A stretch of DNA of 64,000 bases from Acridotheres tristis (lineage: Eukaryota > Chordata > Aves > Passeriformes > Sturnidae): contig CM072905.1 in assembly GCA_037013685.1 (NCBI GenBank), forward strand, positions 3,049,491 through 3,113,490. Direction: 5' to 3'. The first letter of the stretch is position 1. Each line of letters starts with the position of its first letter. Shown one piece after another: positions 13,511-26,768 of this stretch. The notes beneath the pieces are model-generated. The model ran no database searches, had not been told where the DNA came from, and saw only the letters and a list, made by a program, of their open reading frames with translations. The position numbers and the translations under genes are program-made.

Positions 13511-15190
13511 ATGTGTGGAGGCCTCAGGCTGCTGGCTCTCTGTGAGGTTGTAGTCATCCAAAAACCTGGAGAGGAGAGGAGGTGAGAGGCTCATTACCAT
13601 GGAGCAAAGCGAGTTGCTGCTGTGTGACATCTTCTGGCATCATCCCCTCCCCTCCTTTGCACCTTCCAGAGGATCACTTCACATCTGAAGTCATCTGGAC
13701 ATCATCTGTCACCTTGAAGCCTCTCAATCTTCTCATATAAATTCCCAGTCAGGGTTGTGTCCTGACAGGTATTGCAGAAAGTTCATTTCTTGTGGTTCAG
13801 TGCTTAGGGGATGGCTCTGTTCATATTTCAAACAGCTTGTTCAGTGTCACCCTGGCCACACTTCTTGCCATCCTGAAGAAAAATAAACATTTGACAATAA
13901 TGGAATTAGTGTGTGGCTTGAGTTTGCTGGCAAGGCAGGTTCGTTAATTTTGTTAGCATGTTACAGGGTTTCTCAAACACAACTGAAAGCCTAAATTCAA
14001 AATAATCCCAAAATACATACAGAGCATTCAGCTCTGGCGTTTCAGTTATTGTACTGGTGATCTTAAAAATCTTACTTGCAGGAAATGTTTTGGTTTACAG
14101 CTTGGTATCATTAAATTGTGAAGTAAAATGCTGGGAAAGACAAGCTATAAGGTTGCTACTAAAGAATTCCTGGTGAAACCTCACAGCTGTATGAGTTTCC
14201 TTATCCCATCAGTTCTCCATGCTTGGAGCTGCGAGGGGCTTCAGCCATTCCTTCCCTTGACCGTGGGGATGAGTTCATGTGAGATGAAAGGTGAAGAGGC
14301 CCCAGAAATGTTTCACAAGTTAGTGTTTGTTCCTTGCCCCGAGTGAACAGAGCTGTTTTCAGCTGGGGGCCAGGCTCTGCCCAGCTGCTCCTGGCCTTGG
14401 AGGGGAAGGCAGAGCTGGGAGAAGTTCTGTCAGTTCTGTTCTGGCTGCTCTTGTAAGAGCAAAGCACTTGCACTTGGTTCTGGAGATGAATTGCTCACTG
14501 AGCACCTCATTTTTCATGCTGCACAATGTGACTGTGGGAGATTCTCTTGCATTAGAGGCTGCCACTGTGATTTTCCAAAAGCTCTTTGCTGGGTGTCAGT
14601 GTCTGGAATTCCAGCTGTTTTACAGAACAGAATGCAACCCAGCACTGCATTCTGGAGAGTTGATTTCATCTCATATCCTATCATTTTATACAGCCTGAAA
14701 ATACATTTTGTGCTGGGTGGTGCCTCAGACTGAAGGAGCTGCTCTGTTTAAGACATCCCATTTCTGCAATTGGGGTCAGAGCTGAAATAGCTGAAAAATC
14801 TGAAAACCTACTGCTCAGCGTTCCCAGGAAGCAGCTCTGGGCTCTCTATTGTGTTTGCTCTTTAATTGGAAGAGCTGTGCTGTTCTCAGTGCTGTGCCTG
14901 TGCTCAGCTCCAGAGCAGATGAGAGCAGCACCCAGAGGGCCTTTGTGGCTGCAGAAAACACTCCAACAGCAGCAGCTGCTTCAACTGAAGTGAATTCAAA
15001 CTGCAGAAGGGAGAGAAAAAGTCTGTGATTGTGGGTCACCTTTTTTGTTGGTAGAAGTTCTCAAAATAGCTGTTTCAGCACCGGTTTTGATAGATGGTTT
15101 CTGGGTTATTATTCATTTATAAAATGGGACACCTCAAAGGAGGGAGATTAATGGTCTTGTGAAATTTTAGCAAGGGCTTTACATAGAAGC

Positions 15191-15215
15191 TATACTTTCT
15201 GTCTCAGAAAGTATA
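15191..15215. repeat. Perfect inverted repeat, 11-bp arms, 3-base loop
   Basis: TATACTTTCTG and CAGAAAGTATA flank TCT. A second small one (TCTGAATA, TAG, TATTCAGA) lies about 200 bases downstream at 15397-15415. Confidence 0.95.
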
Positions 15216-17341
15216 TCATTAACAAGTAGATTGAAATAGTGCTGAATATTTCATATTGCATTAAATCCTCTAATATTTCGAAACTCTTCCTCAGTTTTGC
15301 AAATATTGTGCTGCAGTTTTAGTAGAATAAACTATATCATGTACCTTCTTTTTCCTGTAATGGAAGGCAGAGATGACAAATCTGGTATAATATGTATCTG
15401 AATATAGTATTCAGACAGATCTGAATATATTATGTGAGGTATTTTACTAAATCCAAACTGTTTCAAAAACGTGTTATGTATAAATTTCTAATTTAAAATG
15501 TGCAGGTATATATTTATAATTTTATTCCACAGTACTGCCAGGTCTGCCAAAGTTGTTTGGGTAAATGTAAATGCATATGCATTCCTTGCCAGGCACACAG
15601 CCTGTATTTGCACACTGTTGTGGAGCTTGCAAAGCCAGCTTACCAGAGACATCCATCTGGTTTCTCCTTACTGTAAAGGAGTTAATGACCTGAGTAGTTA
15701 AGACTGTCCAGACAATCTGTATAATCCTTTCACACAAATAAGATATTGGTTGCAGTTAACTGTTACTTTCTCTCAAATTAGAAAGAAAAAAAATTTAAAA
15801 ATTAAAGAGCAGAGTTTACAGTGGTCTTATTTCTGTCCTCCACCTGAGTTCTTTTTGGTCTAATTGAACTTGACCAGACGGAAAATCTGCAGCAAGGTCA
15901 GAGGTATGAACTTGAGATTAGGCAGAGCAGTTATTATCAGCTAGACATGGAGCTTTAGAAATAGGAATCAGCCCTAATTTATCAATATTGATTTCAGGTG
16001 TGTCTATACCTTGGCACCTCAGTTGGTTTTAGAGAAGGTAGCTTGAGTTTGGCAGAAACCACAGCGAAAATGGAGGTAGCCCATGAGCTAGGAAAGGTGT
16101 AGCACTGCACAGATTAGTGCTGTGAAGGTGCTGTGTGACCTTGTGGGCTCACAAAAGAGCTTTAAGAAGCTTAGCAGCTGGTTAAGGTGATGGGCAGAGA
16201 GGTTGTTTTTCTTATTCACTATCTTAGCTTGGAACAGACTGTGCCTCGCTGGGCTTCAGGCTGGTTTAGTCAGAAAGGAGTGGGAAATGCCAAGTGGAAA
16301 GATTGTATAAAGCAGTTGTAAGTGTTAGCCTGGCTACTCTCCTGAGACAGCACTTCCTTCTCGATGGGGTGAAACACTGGCACAAAAGCAAGCTGGTGTA
16401 TTATAAATTATGTATGTTGGAAAAGTTAGGGTAATTTAGTTTTTAAAATTCATAGTGGATTCAGTAAGTCAGTAGCAGTCAAAGGTAGGGCTGCTTGTGA
16501 CTTGTGTTTGCTTTATAATCTACAGCCTTGTTTATATTTCATGTAAAAGGGATATTCATTATATTTTTACAAGTTATAATATGTTCAGAAGAGGAGAAGG
16601 ACAAATACTGCTTACATCCTATATCTTAATTGCTACTCTTCTTGTTTATCTATTCCTAGTAAACTTATTTAAACAGTACTTACTTAAACAACAAATGTAG
16701 TTGGTATTTAATTGATTTGTCTGTTTTGAAGCACTACCCTATTTCTGTTTATTGTAATTGCTGTATTTACTGTTAGGATGATCTAACATGTGCCATGTGC
16801 CACATTCATTCCTTCATTCATTCACTGCTTGGTGTTGTGCAGAAAACACGGGGCAGCCACTGGTGTGGGCCCTGGGGGAATTCTGTGGCCTCAGTGAGAA
16901 TGCAGAGCGTGTGAAACAGCAGCATAGCAATGACTCCCTGCTCCAAACTCCTGCAGAGACTCTGAAGTGCTCCAGAACTCTCTGAGAGTAACCCAGAGAG
17001 GGTTTTGTTCTTGCTGAACTTCTCTGGTCACTCCTTAGTCCAGTTCAGGATCAATTCTTATTTAAAAGCCCCAAAGCAGGAACCCCACAAATATTGAGTG
17101 TACAGAGTTATTTCCCTCTTGCTGCCCAGTGACCTCCAATGCTGCTTCCTTTGGAAGAATCAGTGCTTGAAACCTGGAAACAAATTAATTGTGCCTGTTG
17201 TTGTGGGGCACCCAGTAATGGCATGAGAGTGGAGCCACAGCTTTGGGTTGGTTCAGATAGGAAAATACATGATTTCTACACTGGTTAAAATGTTACCCAT
17301 TCATCATTTGACTTGGGGACAGTAGTCTTGACTGTTTGTCA

Positions 17342-17418
17342 GTGGACATGGTGGTATTTGTTCCAAGGTTGGACTTGATTTTTAGTGCTCTTTTCCAACT
17401 TTAATAATTGTATGATGA
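17342..17418 (+). mobile_element. Short CR1 3' tail fragment, sense
   Basis: About 77 bases match the end of a second CR1 type: GTGGTATTTGTTCCAAGGTT, GGACTTGATTTTTAGTGCTC, TTTTCCAACTTTAATAATTG, then TATGATG. The canonical form reads GTTCGAGGTTGGACTCGATG and CCAACCTTAATGATTCTATG. Divergence from that is substantial, which suggests an old insertion. Confidence 0.8.
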
Positions 17419-20400
17419 CAAAAATGAGTCAAATATGTCTTGAAAAAGCCTCACTGGTATCTCTGTAGATGGTAACTGGCAGTTTAGTTGGACTCTGGCA
17501 AATACATTCTCTCTACCCTTTAGGTTTGCAGCTAAATTTGTTTTACTGAATAAATAAATACTGTGGTGTAGTAGAGCTATTAATATCTAATGGAAATGCT
17601 CACCTACTCTGTTCTTTTTCTTCCAAAAGTGGGAGTTTACAAGTGATTTAAAAAAAATAAATCTCTTGACCTTTTCCAATAGCTCTCAATTGTAAAGCAC
17701 GTGACTTTTGTCTTGATATTTTTTACCCCTTGTTCTTTGGAATGCTTGTGGTTGTGGAGCTCTTCAGACATATGGCTGAGTGATGTGTGGGCTCAGCAAT
17801 GGCTTTTCTTCTTTGTAGATCATCTAATAGAGAAGATTGCTTCTCTTTCTGTTATTTATGATTGCAGTACTTCACTTTGGTCTCATCCATCTGTGTCATG
17901 TATGAAAGCCATTAGGAGCAGGATTTTTTAGCAGATAACTCTCACCCGACCATATATCACAACAATCTTTTCACTCCACATAATTTGGAATAAAGCTGGA
18001 AATTTACAGTGGAGCTTTGTAACTCCCAAGTGATGACAATGTATATATTATTGATAACAATATGTTCCTCTCAGTGCTGGGCCTGGACAGAACAGTGGTG
18101 GGTAGAATGAATTGCCCTCCATTATGTGCCATAAATCCCACAAGCTGCGTCGAGCATCTTCATCTTGTTTGCCCTGAGAATGCACGGAATGTTCCTTGCC
18201 AGGTTCTTCCCTGGTTTTGTGCTGCCCAGTTGGCATTTTCTGCTCTCTGGGAGGACAGGGAGCAGCCTGGGAGATGCCACATGCCAGCAGAGAGCCAGCA
18301 GTTAGTCTGGTTTTGCAGCACAAGGCCAGTTTTGTTCTCTGCATCCCTCCCTGCTCCCCTGCCTGGGCTGCAGGGAGCCCTTGGCTCCAGCAAGTCCAGA
18401 GCTGGGGAGCATGGAAGCTCACAGCCAGATTCTATATATACACCACAGATCAAAATCACCCTGTCAAAACATGAAAATACCTCAATAATTTTCTTTTTAA
18501 TTTTAGCTGTCAGCCTCGAGATGCCACTTTGCTCTCGAGCTACTCTGCATAATGTGTGCCAGCTCACTTCAGCTCATGGTAAAGTGTAAAGGAACAAATT
18601 TCCTGGCAGCCTCTGCAAAGCAGAGCAATATAACTTTCATTACATGAAGGTGGTGAACATAATGTGACTTCTTAACAGCTGCAGTAAGTGATGTGAAGCT
18701 CTTAACATCTTTTCAAAACAAGTAACAAGTGAGAGGTTATTTTTCATCTATATTCCAAAAAAAAACCCAACAAACCATGTTATTTTAAGCAGGTGACACT
18801 TTGCTTGCACTTAGCTGAACTAAGTAAATTTTTACATGACTTCCCCATATCTGTGTTCTGTGAAATAAAGAAAATACTAAAAACAAATGCTAAAATACAC
18901 TCCAAAGTCTGGAATTCAACATGAAAATTTGATGTTAAATTGCATGAACAGAAATGGTGGCTGTCAGATGGATTTCAGTTGACACTTGTTCTTTTCCCTT
19001 TAGATTTATGAGTCCATGAGAGTTGCTTGTTGCATTGTTTATTTCTGTGTCAAACTATTTGGTTCTCTTTTGACTGTTCTCAAAAGGTGAGACAGGTCTG
19101 ATGCTTTTGGATCACCTGTTAAGGAACCAGGCTCTTTGGAGATAAGTCACCCATTCCAAAAGGGAAATAAAGAAAGAAGAAGAAGGCTGTCCATGTTGAG
19201 TTGGCCACATCAGGCAGTCTGATATTAGGCTGGACACAAATTCAGTTTTGAGAGTTCAGTAACCAAGATTGGAAATCAAAGCTTTAGCATGCAGCTTTGA
19301 GGTGTAGCCCCGAGTGGAAAAGGACAAATCCTCTGTGGTTTGCTTACTCTGGCAGCTGAAATTCCTTTCCATTGCAGTTTGATGAGCATCATTTCCAGGG
19401 AAGTTCACAGCTAAAGTTCACAGGCTGGAGCAAACAGTGGCAGTCCTCTTCCCACGTCTTTATCTCGATGCTTAAATCATATTAAAAACAAGGTCGACAT
19501 TGTCTCTGGTTGAATGAATTCCTTCACAAGCTCTGGGAGGCTGTCAGCTCAGAGATAGGACGTGACTGTGGTGGTTGAGAAATTCTGCCCAAAATAGATG
19601 CCCGGATAGGCAGTTTTCCTTGCACACATTGCTGAATAAAGGCAGAGCTGGAGCAGCCACTCCAAGATCCTAATTGGAATGGCAGGCATTGGTCAAGCAG
19701 CTCCATTCTACAAATTTCCAGACATTCCCATAACTTTTCTCAGATCTTTTGCATTGATTATCACATTACATTTTGCAACTTTTACAAAAGTAATTAGTTA
19801 ATTTCTTTATTTTCTGAAGGATATACCATGATTTCAATTTTTTTATTTTTTTTGCATGTGTTTTATTCCTGAAAACACAAATCAGTCTATTGTTCTTGAG
19901 ACTGGAAGATAGAGTACCAAAAATATAATCTGAAAGTAAAATACGATTCAGCTGCAAGTAATATTAATGGTAATTGCCACTTAGTGATCTTTCAGTTGGT
20001 AGAAAACAAACCATCAAAATGATAATTGCAGGATTCACTGGGATTTAGGTTGATTAACAAACGAGACAACCAAGTGGGCAGCAGCCACTGAGCCAGAGCT
20101 CTGGCTCAAGTGGAGTGGGCAGAGCTAATCTGGAATCAGTGGAGCAAAACCCACTTTATTCCCTTTGCCCAAAGAATCAACATATGCCACGTCAGAAATA
20201 GAACAGTTGGAAATCATTTCTACATGGGATACTGATGAAAAATAGGTGGGAGAGAGAGAAGTGTGATTAGACTTCTTCAAAGGCAGACTTTGGGGTGGGA
20301 ATGAGGCCAGCCTGGCATTAATGGGATCAGGGCTGTGCCTGCAGTGAGCTGCAGGTGCTCCTGGTCACAGCTCTCTTCACTTTTTATTTATGAAATAAAT

Positions 20401-21540
20401 TCACGTGTGTTTTAGATGGGAAAGAGAAGTGTTCAAGTTGCCTCATGCAATGAGCTCTTTAGAACAATTTAGGTAATTTAATACGTTTTCCCCTGAAATT
20501 GAGGAAATTCGATGTTTGCAGTTGTTAAGCAATTCAAATCTATTTTATTCGTGAGATTTGGGAAATAGTTTGGTTTTATGTGTTGGAAATGCAAAATTTC
20601 AAGCATACAGAGAATGCATTACCTATAAGCAAACTGTGAATTACTTTAAAATCGTTTCATTACAGTCTCCTGACTCACTGTTTGATGGCACGGAGTTTAT
20701 TACAAGGCTTTTTCAATTCCAGATCTTGATTATCTGTTGCATTGAAATGTGGACCAATTTCAAAATAACTAAGTTTAATATTATGAGAGAGCCCGTAGTG
20801 GGGCTGAAAAGATGGAATACTGACTCTTAAAGTAAACACCCTCAAGCAAATTGTTCTTTTGATGTGGTTTGGAGGGACCTGTGTGTTCCATGCTGTGTGA
20901 CAACCTCTGGCCTCGATCCCATGGCAGCAGCTTTTTTATCTCAGAAAGAAAAAGTTCTTTCAGATCATTCATAAATTTTAAATGGGATTCACATTGCAAT
21001 CAGGAGCTAATTTTCTTTTCCCATTATCTCCTGCCATTCTGGGCTATGAGAACACTTAGTTCTCTGCAGCAGCCTCACTCAGAGACAGCTCTGGTCCCTC
21101 ACAGAAGTAATTAACTGGGAAAGACTTTGGGTTTTCGTAGAGACCTCCCCCAGGCGTGCAGGGGAACAAATCCCACATCCAAGGATGGGTTTTGTTCCAG
21201 CTTCACATTCCTCGCTGCTGCCTGCTGGATGCACGCTGACAGTTCCTGTGACAGAGCAGGATTTAGATTCAGGAAATGGGGCTTTGTAGAAATGCTCATC
21301 CCACACTGTATTTGAGCACTGTGGGTTGTCTTCAGCATTAAAGATTTATCGTTGTGTAGAGTCTCTTGGTTTTTAAATGTGAGTGCTTATCTCCTCTTTA
21401 ATCACAGTGTTTGTGTGAGGTCATGTGTCTTTATTTCACATGGGGCTCTGCTTTCTTTCATTGACTTACAGGTGAAATATTTAAGTTTTGTTTTATATTT
21501 GTTGATAGATTAGACAAAAAAGAGCACCAACACCAACCAT

Positions 21541-21746
<206 letters not shown>

Positions 21747-23128
21747 TGACAGATAATTGAGTCCAAGTGGATTTTAACAGTTGTGAAGTGAACATTTATG
21801 GACTGAAAAATCTATTTTTGTTAAGAAATGTAAGCTTGAGTGTGTGAGCAAGAGCAATATCCTCAGAACGTGACAGCCCTGAGGCATTCACCCAGCCATG
21901 AATCAGCATTTTATTTTCTTCCCTTTCTGTTGGATGTATTTAACGTTAACAATTCCCAGAAAGGCTGAAGATTTTCTGAGCTTTCTTTGTATCTATCTTA
22001 TCTCCAAGTGTATCTTTTGAGCTGTCTCTGGTCGTTGTCTCACTGCACACAAAGATCTGTAGCTCCAGTTAAATGACAATTTAATCTTGAGCCAGCTGGC
22101 TTATTGGGTTTTTATTTTATTTTCATGTTTGAGCTAGTCTAGCAGTCTGGATACTCCCATTGCATCCTGCTCTCTCAGTACTTCTGTAGCATTTTTGGTC
22201 CACAACCAGTTTTTCCTCTCAGCACATCTGCCTGCGTGGTGAGACACATGTGCAGGATCTTTGTGTCACCCTGCTGAAATAATAAACTGATCTCGTTTGT
22301 TCACATAAAAATAACATTTCTTTGGGTTTTATAAATCCCACTTTACAGTGAAGTAATTTAACATCTGCTTATGGGAACAATACATTCCAAGTGTTCTTTG
22401 TCTGAATGGCTCTGTTTTGTTTCTTATCACATATTCATGCTCTAGATTGTAGGCTATTATCTCCTCTGATAAAATGCACCAGAAGAATTTTCCTGCTAGG
22501 TTTCAATGAGCTTCTCATGAATTGTTTCAATATGCCAGCCAGGAGGTCAGTGAACAATATATGGGCAGAAGCCACCAGGGGTCTTGGAAAATTTCAGATA
22601 TTAAAAAGTTCTCTCATTTTAAAATTTAAATACGGGGAAATGTTGAAGAACAGAGAAGAATTTTTAAAACTTCAATTTTTAAATATTTCACATAATTTAT
22701 ATTCAGGTGCAGAAGAAAAATGCTAAAGTTAGCAATGTAATTACCCTGTTCAGTATCTCTTGTTTAGCTGATACAGACTTTACTAAAAAACATTCATTAG
22801 GCAAGAGCAAGAAACCAAAATTATTCTTCATATCTTTGCTTTTCTGCAAGTTCCCAGTTCCTTTTAGCTTTGCAGTGGGGCACTTGCCTCTGTACATGTA
22901 ATTTAACTGCTAAAACGAGCTTTTGGAATTTGGGGGTTGTGCATTTGAGGTGCCTTTGAGCTCCAGAGAGGCTGAAACCCAGGTCAGCCCTGCATGGGTG
23001 ATGTTCTCATCCCTGAACTGCCTGGAGGTTGTTGATGGCAAAACCCCTGTTAGGCCCAAAGGGGCCACAATTTCAGCAAAAGTCTGAACAATTAAAGAAT
23101 ATCTGCTGAATCCCTCGTTCTCTGATTG

Positions 23129-23168
23129 TAGTTCATACCTACAAGCAGTGATTTGTAGGTATGAACTA
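23129..23168. repeat. Perfect inverted repeat, 16-bp arms, 8-base loop
   Basis: The left arm TAGTTCATACCTACAA (23129-23144) and right arm TTGTAGGTATGAACTA (23153-23168) are exact reverse complements around GCAGTGAT. It is followed 16 bases later by a second perfect inverted repeat. Confidence 0.97.
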
Positions 23169-23184
23169 TATACCTACATTTTCT

Positions 23185-23206
23185 AATCAGAAAATGATTT
23201 CTGATT
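23185..23206. repeat. Perfect inverted repeat, 9-bp arms, 4-base loop
   Basis: AATCAGAAA and TTTCTGATT flank ATGA. It lies just downstream of the 16-bp-arm hairpin, and TACCTAC between them repeats part of that hairpin's left arm. Confidence 0.95.
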
Positions 23207-26200
23207 TGCTTTGGTCTGTCCTAAAACCACAAGGAGAATAATAACCCAATCTGGTTTTAGCTTAGTGCTCAGTTGTGATGTGGGATATTAATGGAAGCTC
23301 TTCTTGATTGAGAGTTTGAGTGGTGACCCTCATGAGGAGCTCTGCTGTGTCTATCATGAATGGTTTGGCTCTTAAAAGTGTTCTTGATTATTTATTATTT
23401 TTATAAGATTGCTCTTTGGGGTTGTTCACCTGAAGTTCAGAATGACAACACACGTTTGTGTGTGAGACCATTTAATTTTACTGAGAATCTTTTCATGGTG
23501 ACAGAATCTGTGACAGGTTGGTTGTTAATGGTTTTTAATATTGCTGACTGCATTTTGTGATTTGGGTTTTTGGCCTCAGTGATTAAATAACTCAGCCTGA
23601 TGCCTCGTTTCTGAATTTGGGTTACCAAATGATCATTTTCAATATTTACACAGCAGCAATAGCTCAAAAACAGTTTGAAGATTAAAAGCAATCAGAAAAT
23701 AAATATGTTTTATTAAAACTGTGCTACATTAGTGGGAACTATTACACAAAGAGGATTGTAGCATATTATACTTTAATTTACTGAAACGTTTGACTATAAT
23801 TTCAACGCTTTTACAGTTCAGCAACTTATTTCTATCCCAGTTGCCACAAGCTTTGTTCTGAAATGTAGTGTGCTATAAAGCTTATCATAACATTTAGCAG
23901 ATTTTTAAATATTAAAACATCCTTTTTAAAATTACTTTGTGCAGCTGCACAATTAATTTGTGTACTCAAATGCTCCAGTGTAACCTTTCCATTAATTGTA
24001 AGAGTAATACTGTCATTAATAAAATTAATTTTCCAGAGCAATAATTATAATCATTATATAATAATAATTGTTGTGTATCAGAATAATGCTAAATTATGGT
24101 GCCCTGTACTTTTAATATAAATGAGGCAGTCCTTGCAAAACAATGCCTTAATAGAGGTGAGTGTAAAAGAGGAAAGCTTAAAATGAGTTTCTTATTGTTT
24201 TCCTCAGAGTAGCTGAAATGTGAGGTTGAAATGTCTGTGTTTGTGCCGAAAGGAAAATAATACTTGGGAATAAAGTGCTCATCCTTGAGTGGCATTGCAG
24301 TGATGGTGTCTGGGGAGCAATATCGTGTTTCAGTGAAACAAGAAGTCACACAATCAAAAAAATTCTACATTTCCTTATTACTCGGCAGGGTGTGAGCTCT
24401 GGAAGTTGTTTTCTGCTCTCTAACAGCTCTCTGGAGTTTGAACAGAAATTATTCATCTTCTCCTCATGGCCTCCTCTTTATGGTGATGCTGTTGAGCAGA
24501 ATTTAACAGCTCCTGCTGCAGGTGCCCTCCCGAGTCACAGGAAGCATCACCTCCAGTTCAGGTGCCTGGTTTTGGAAGATGCTCGATGTTCTTAAAGCTG
24601 TTTGAAGTCACAGGTGAAATACTTAAAACTTGGGTACATCAGTGTGAAAAAAATGTAAGAGCAGCCTAAAAACTGGAGTGCAGTTCTAACAGCAGTGTTC
24701 AGTATTAAGGGATAATTGGTCCGTTTCTTGAATATTGAGTTAAATATTTATTTTCTTTGTTAATGGAAGTCAGTTATTAAAATGTTCCTAATTACATGCT
24801 GCATATAATTAAAAAACCCCAAGCATTAATTTAAAATAGTGTTTGACTGTATTATGTTTTTCAGTACAAGTTTATAAGACTTTGGGTGCACGAGATCTCA
24901 CAGATCATGGCCTCTGGATCAGCACTATTTCCCTTTCAGATTATAATAATAGAGAATCCAAGGGAGGATTATGAGCAAAATAAATAGAAATTAGAAAGTG
25001 AAAATAATGTAAATGAGAGCAAGTGACTGAACAATTAAAGGATGTGAAATCTGGGTGTACTTGGTGAGTTTTTAGTCCTTAAGCACCTGGGAGAGAGTGG
25101 ATGGGAAGATCCAGATGTGTCCTTACATAAAATCAAACTGCAAAACCCTCTCATCATTGCAGGGTAACTGAACCTAGGGATGTCAGAGGTGACATATTTC
25201 AATTTCCAAGTCAATTATCCTCTTGATACTGAAATTATTTGGGAGCTTTATTATCCTAAGCACATTTGAAAGCTCAGTGTGAATGTGAACACTTGTGGGG
25301 CTCTGTGGGATGCTGCAGGAGTTGGGTATTTTCACCAGGGGGTTGGATATGGGGATAATGCAACTCTAGAGTACAGTATTTCAGATTTCTTTTCTATGTG
25401 TTAAGATACAATTTATTACAAGAACCAAAAAAAAAAAAACCGCAGGAGGAAGAAAAAACAATAAAAAAGCAGAAATAAAAAATAATTCGGTGTGAACTGA
25501 TCATGAAGACACTGGTTCAGAAGATACTGAAGCAGAACTTTTAGGGGGTCATAAACTCACTGCTGGCCAGCCATGACCCCCTGGTACAAAGGCAGAGATA
25601 TGACAGAAATGATTATTCTGTTTTTCAGGGAGATATTTGATGTTGAATTCTGCAGCTCTTCATTTGCAATTTGGAAAAGAACTAAAGTGTTAAAGGTCTT
25701 CAAAGCTCGATCTTTGAATGGTTTTCTGTCTCTTAAACTGTGAACAGGTCTCTTAAGGGCAGCCTGTGGCAAGGGAAAAATATCTCCATGACAGTGCAGG
25801 GTTTTGGGTGTGGTGATGGGGAACTGCTGCAAGGGGCTGCCAATAGAGGAAATAAAGATTTTTTATTTTTCTTGAGGTTCCCTTCTCTCCACAGTGCTGT
25901 GGATATTCCCTGGGTCCTCTGTGGGGAGATGGGACATGAGCCCTGGGAGCTGTGCTGTGATTTTCATTTTACGTTTCTGTGACTCTAGAGCTGGGAGGAG
26001 GAAGATTGACCCTTAAAAATTCATGTGCTGGGGGACCAGTGGGAGAAACTCTTAATTCAGAAATGTTGATGTTCAGGGTGGCAGCAGTGGGTTGGGTTTG
26101 CCCTGAGGCTCAGGCAGTGCTGATGGCCACATTTGCCTCACTGTGACACTGCTCGTTTGGTGGCTGGGGCTCTGAGAGAAATGATTTGAAGAATCACCTC

Positions 26201-26690
26201 TGTACTAAGCCAGAATAAATTAATATAACTGGTCTGCCCTGGAGGGTTTAGGTGTCTTGACCAGATTTCTTTTTCTGTTCAGTTCCAGGAAATGCTGAAA
26301 TATTTTTCTTTTTTTTTTTTTTTCCATTTTATTTCCTCCACTGGCATTTAATCATGTTTCTAGATCATATTTACATGTAGGAGGGTGGTTTCAGAGTGGA
26401 AAAAAAAGAGCTGCTTGACTGGCCTAGGGAATTACAAAAACCAAACCAAACTGATGAGAAGAAAAGGCAGTAACTGGAAGCACAGTATTAAGATTTCCTG
26501 TAGAACTAGTTAAAAAGGGATTTTAATCAGAAAGCTTTGCAGTCTTTTTCCAGGGATAATGAAATGCAGCAGCAGGACTTGTCTGATTTGCTTTTAACTC
26601 TGTAGCTGTTTTCTACAATGGAAAACAACTCTTATAAATGTTGGACGTCTTGAGACTGGAGCAGCAACAAACATAATTTGATAAAATATT

Positions 26691-26768
26691 ACAGAATCAT
26701 CGAATCACTTAGATTGGAAAGGATCTTTAAGATCATCAAGTCCAACCATATGTCACTAAGGTTGGGGG
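26691..26768 (-). mobile_element. Short CR1 3' tail fragment, antisense
   Basis: ACAGAATCATCGAATCACTT is followed by AGATTGGAAAGGATCTTTAA and GATCATCAAGTCCAACCATA. This is the reverse complement of a CR1 end with two tail octamers. Only the terminal 75 or so bases remain; sequence after about 26768 is not recognisable. Confidence 0.88.

Noticed and set aside
13316..13630. Frames encoding SHPIP or DGMGW repeats
   Set aside because: Simple translation of the ATGGG microsatellite in both directions.
18062..18589. 175-codon + strand frame, the longest outside repeats
   Set aside because: A 135-codon frame overlaps it on the opposite strand, the region is GC-richer (fewer stops by chance), no domain is recognisable, and it sits in the PRKCA intron.
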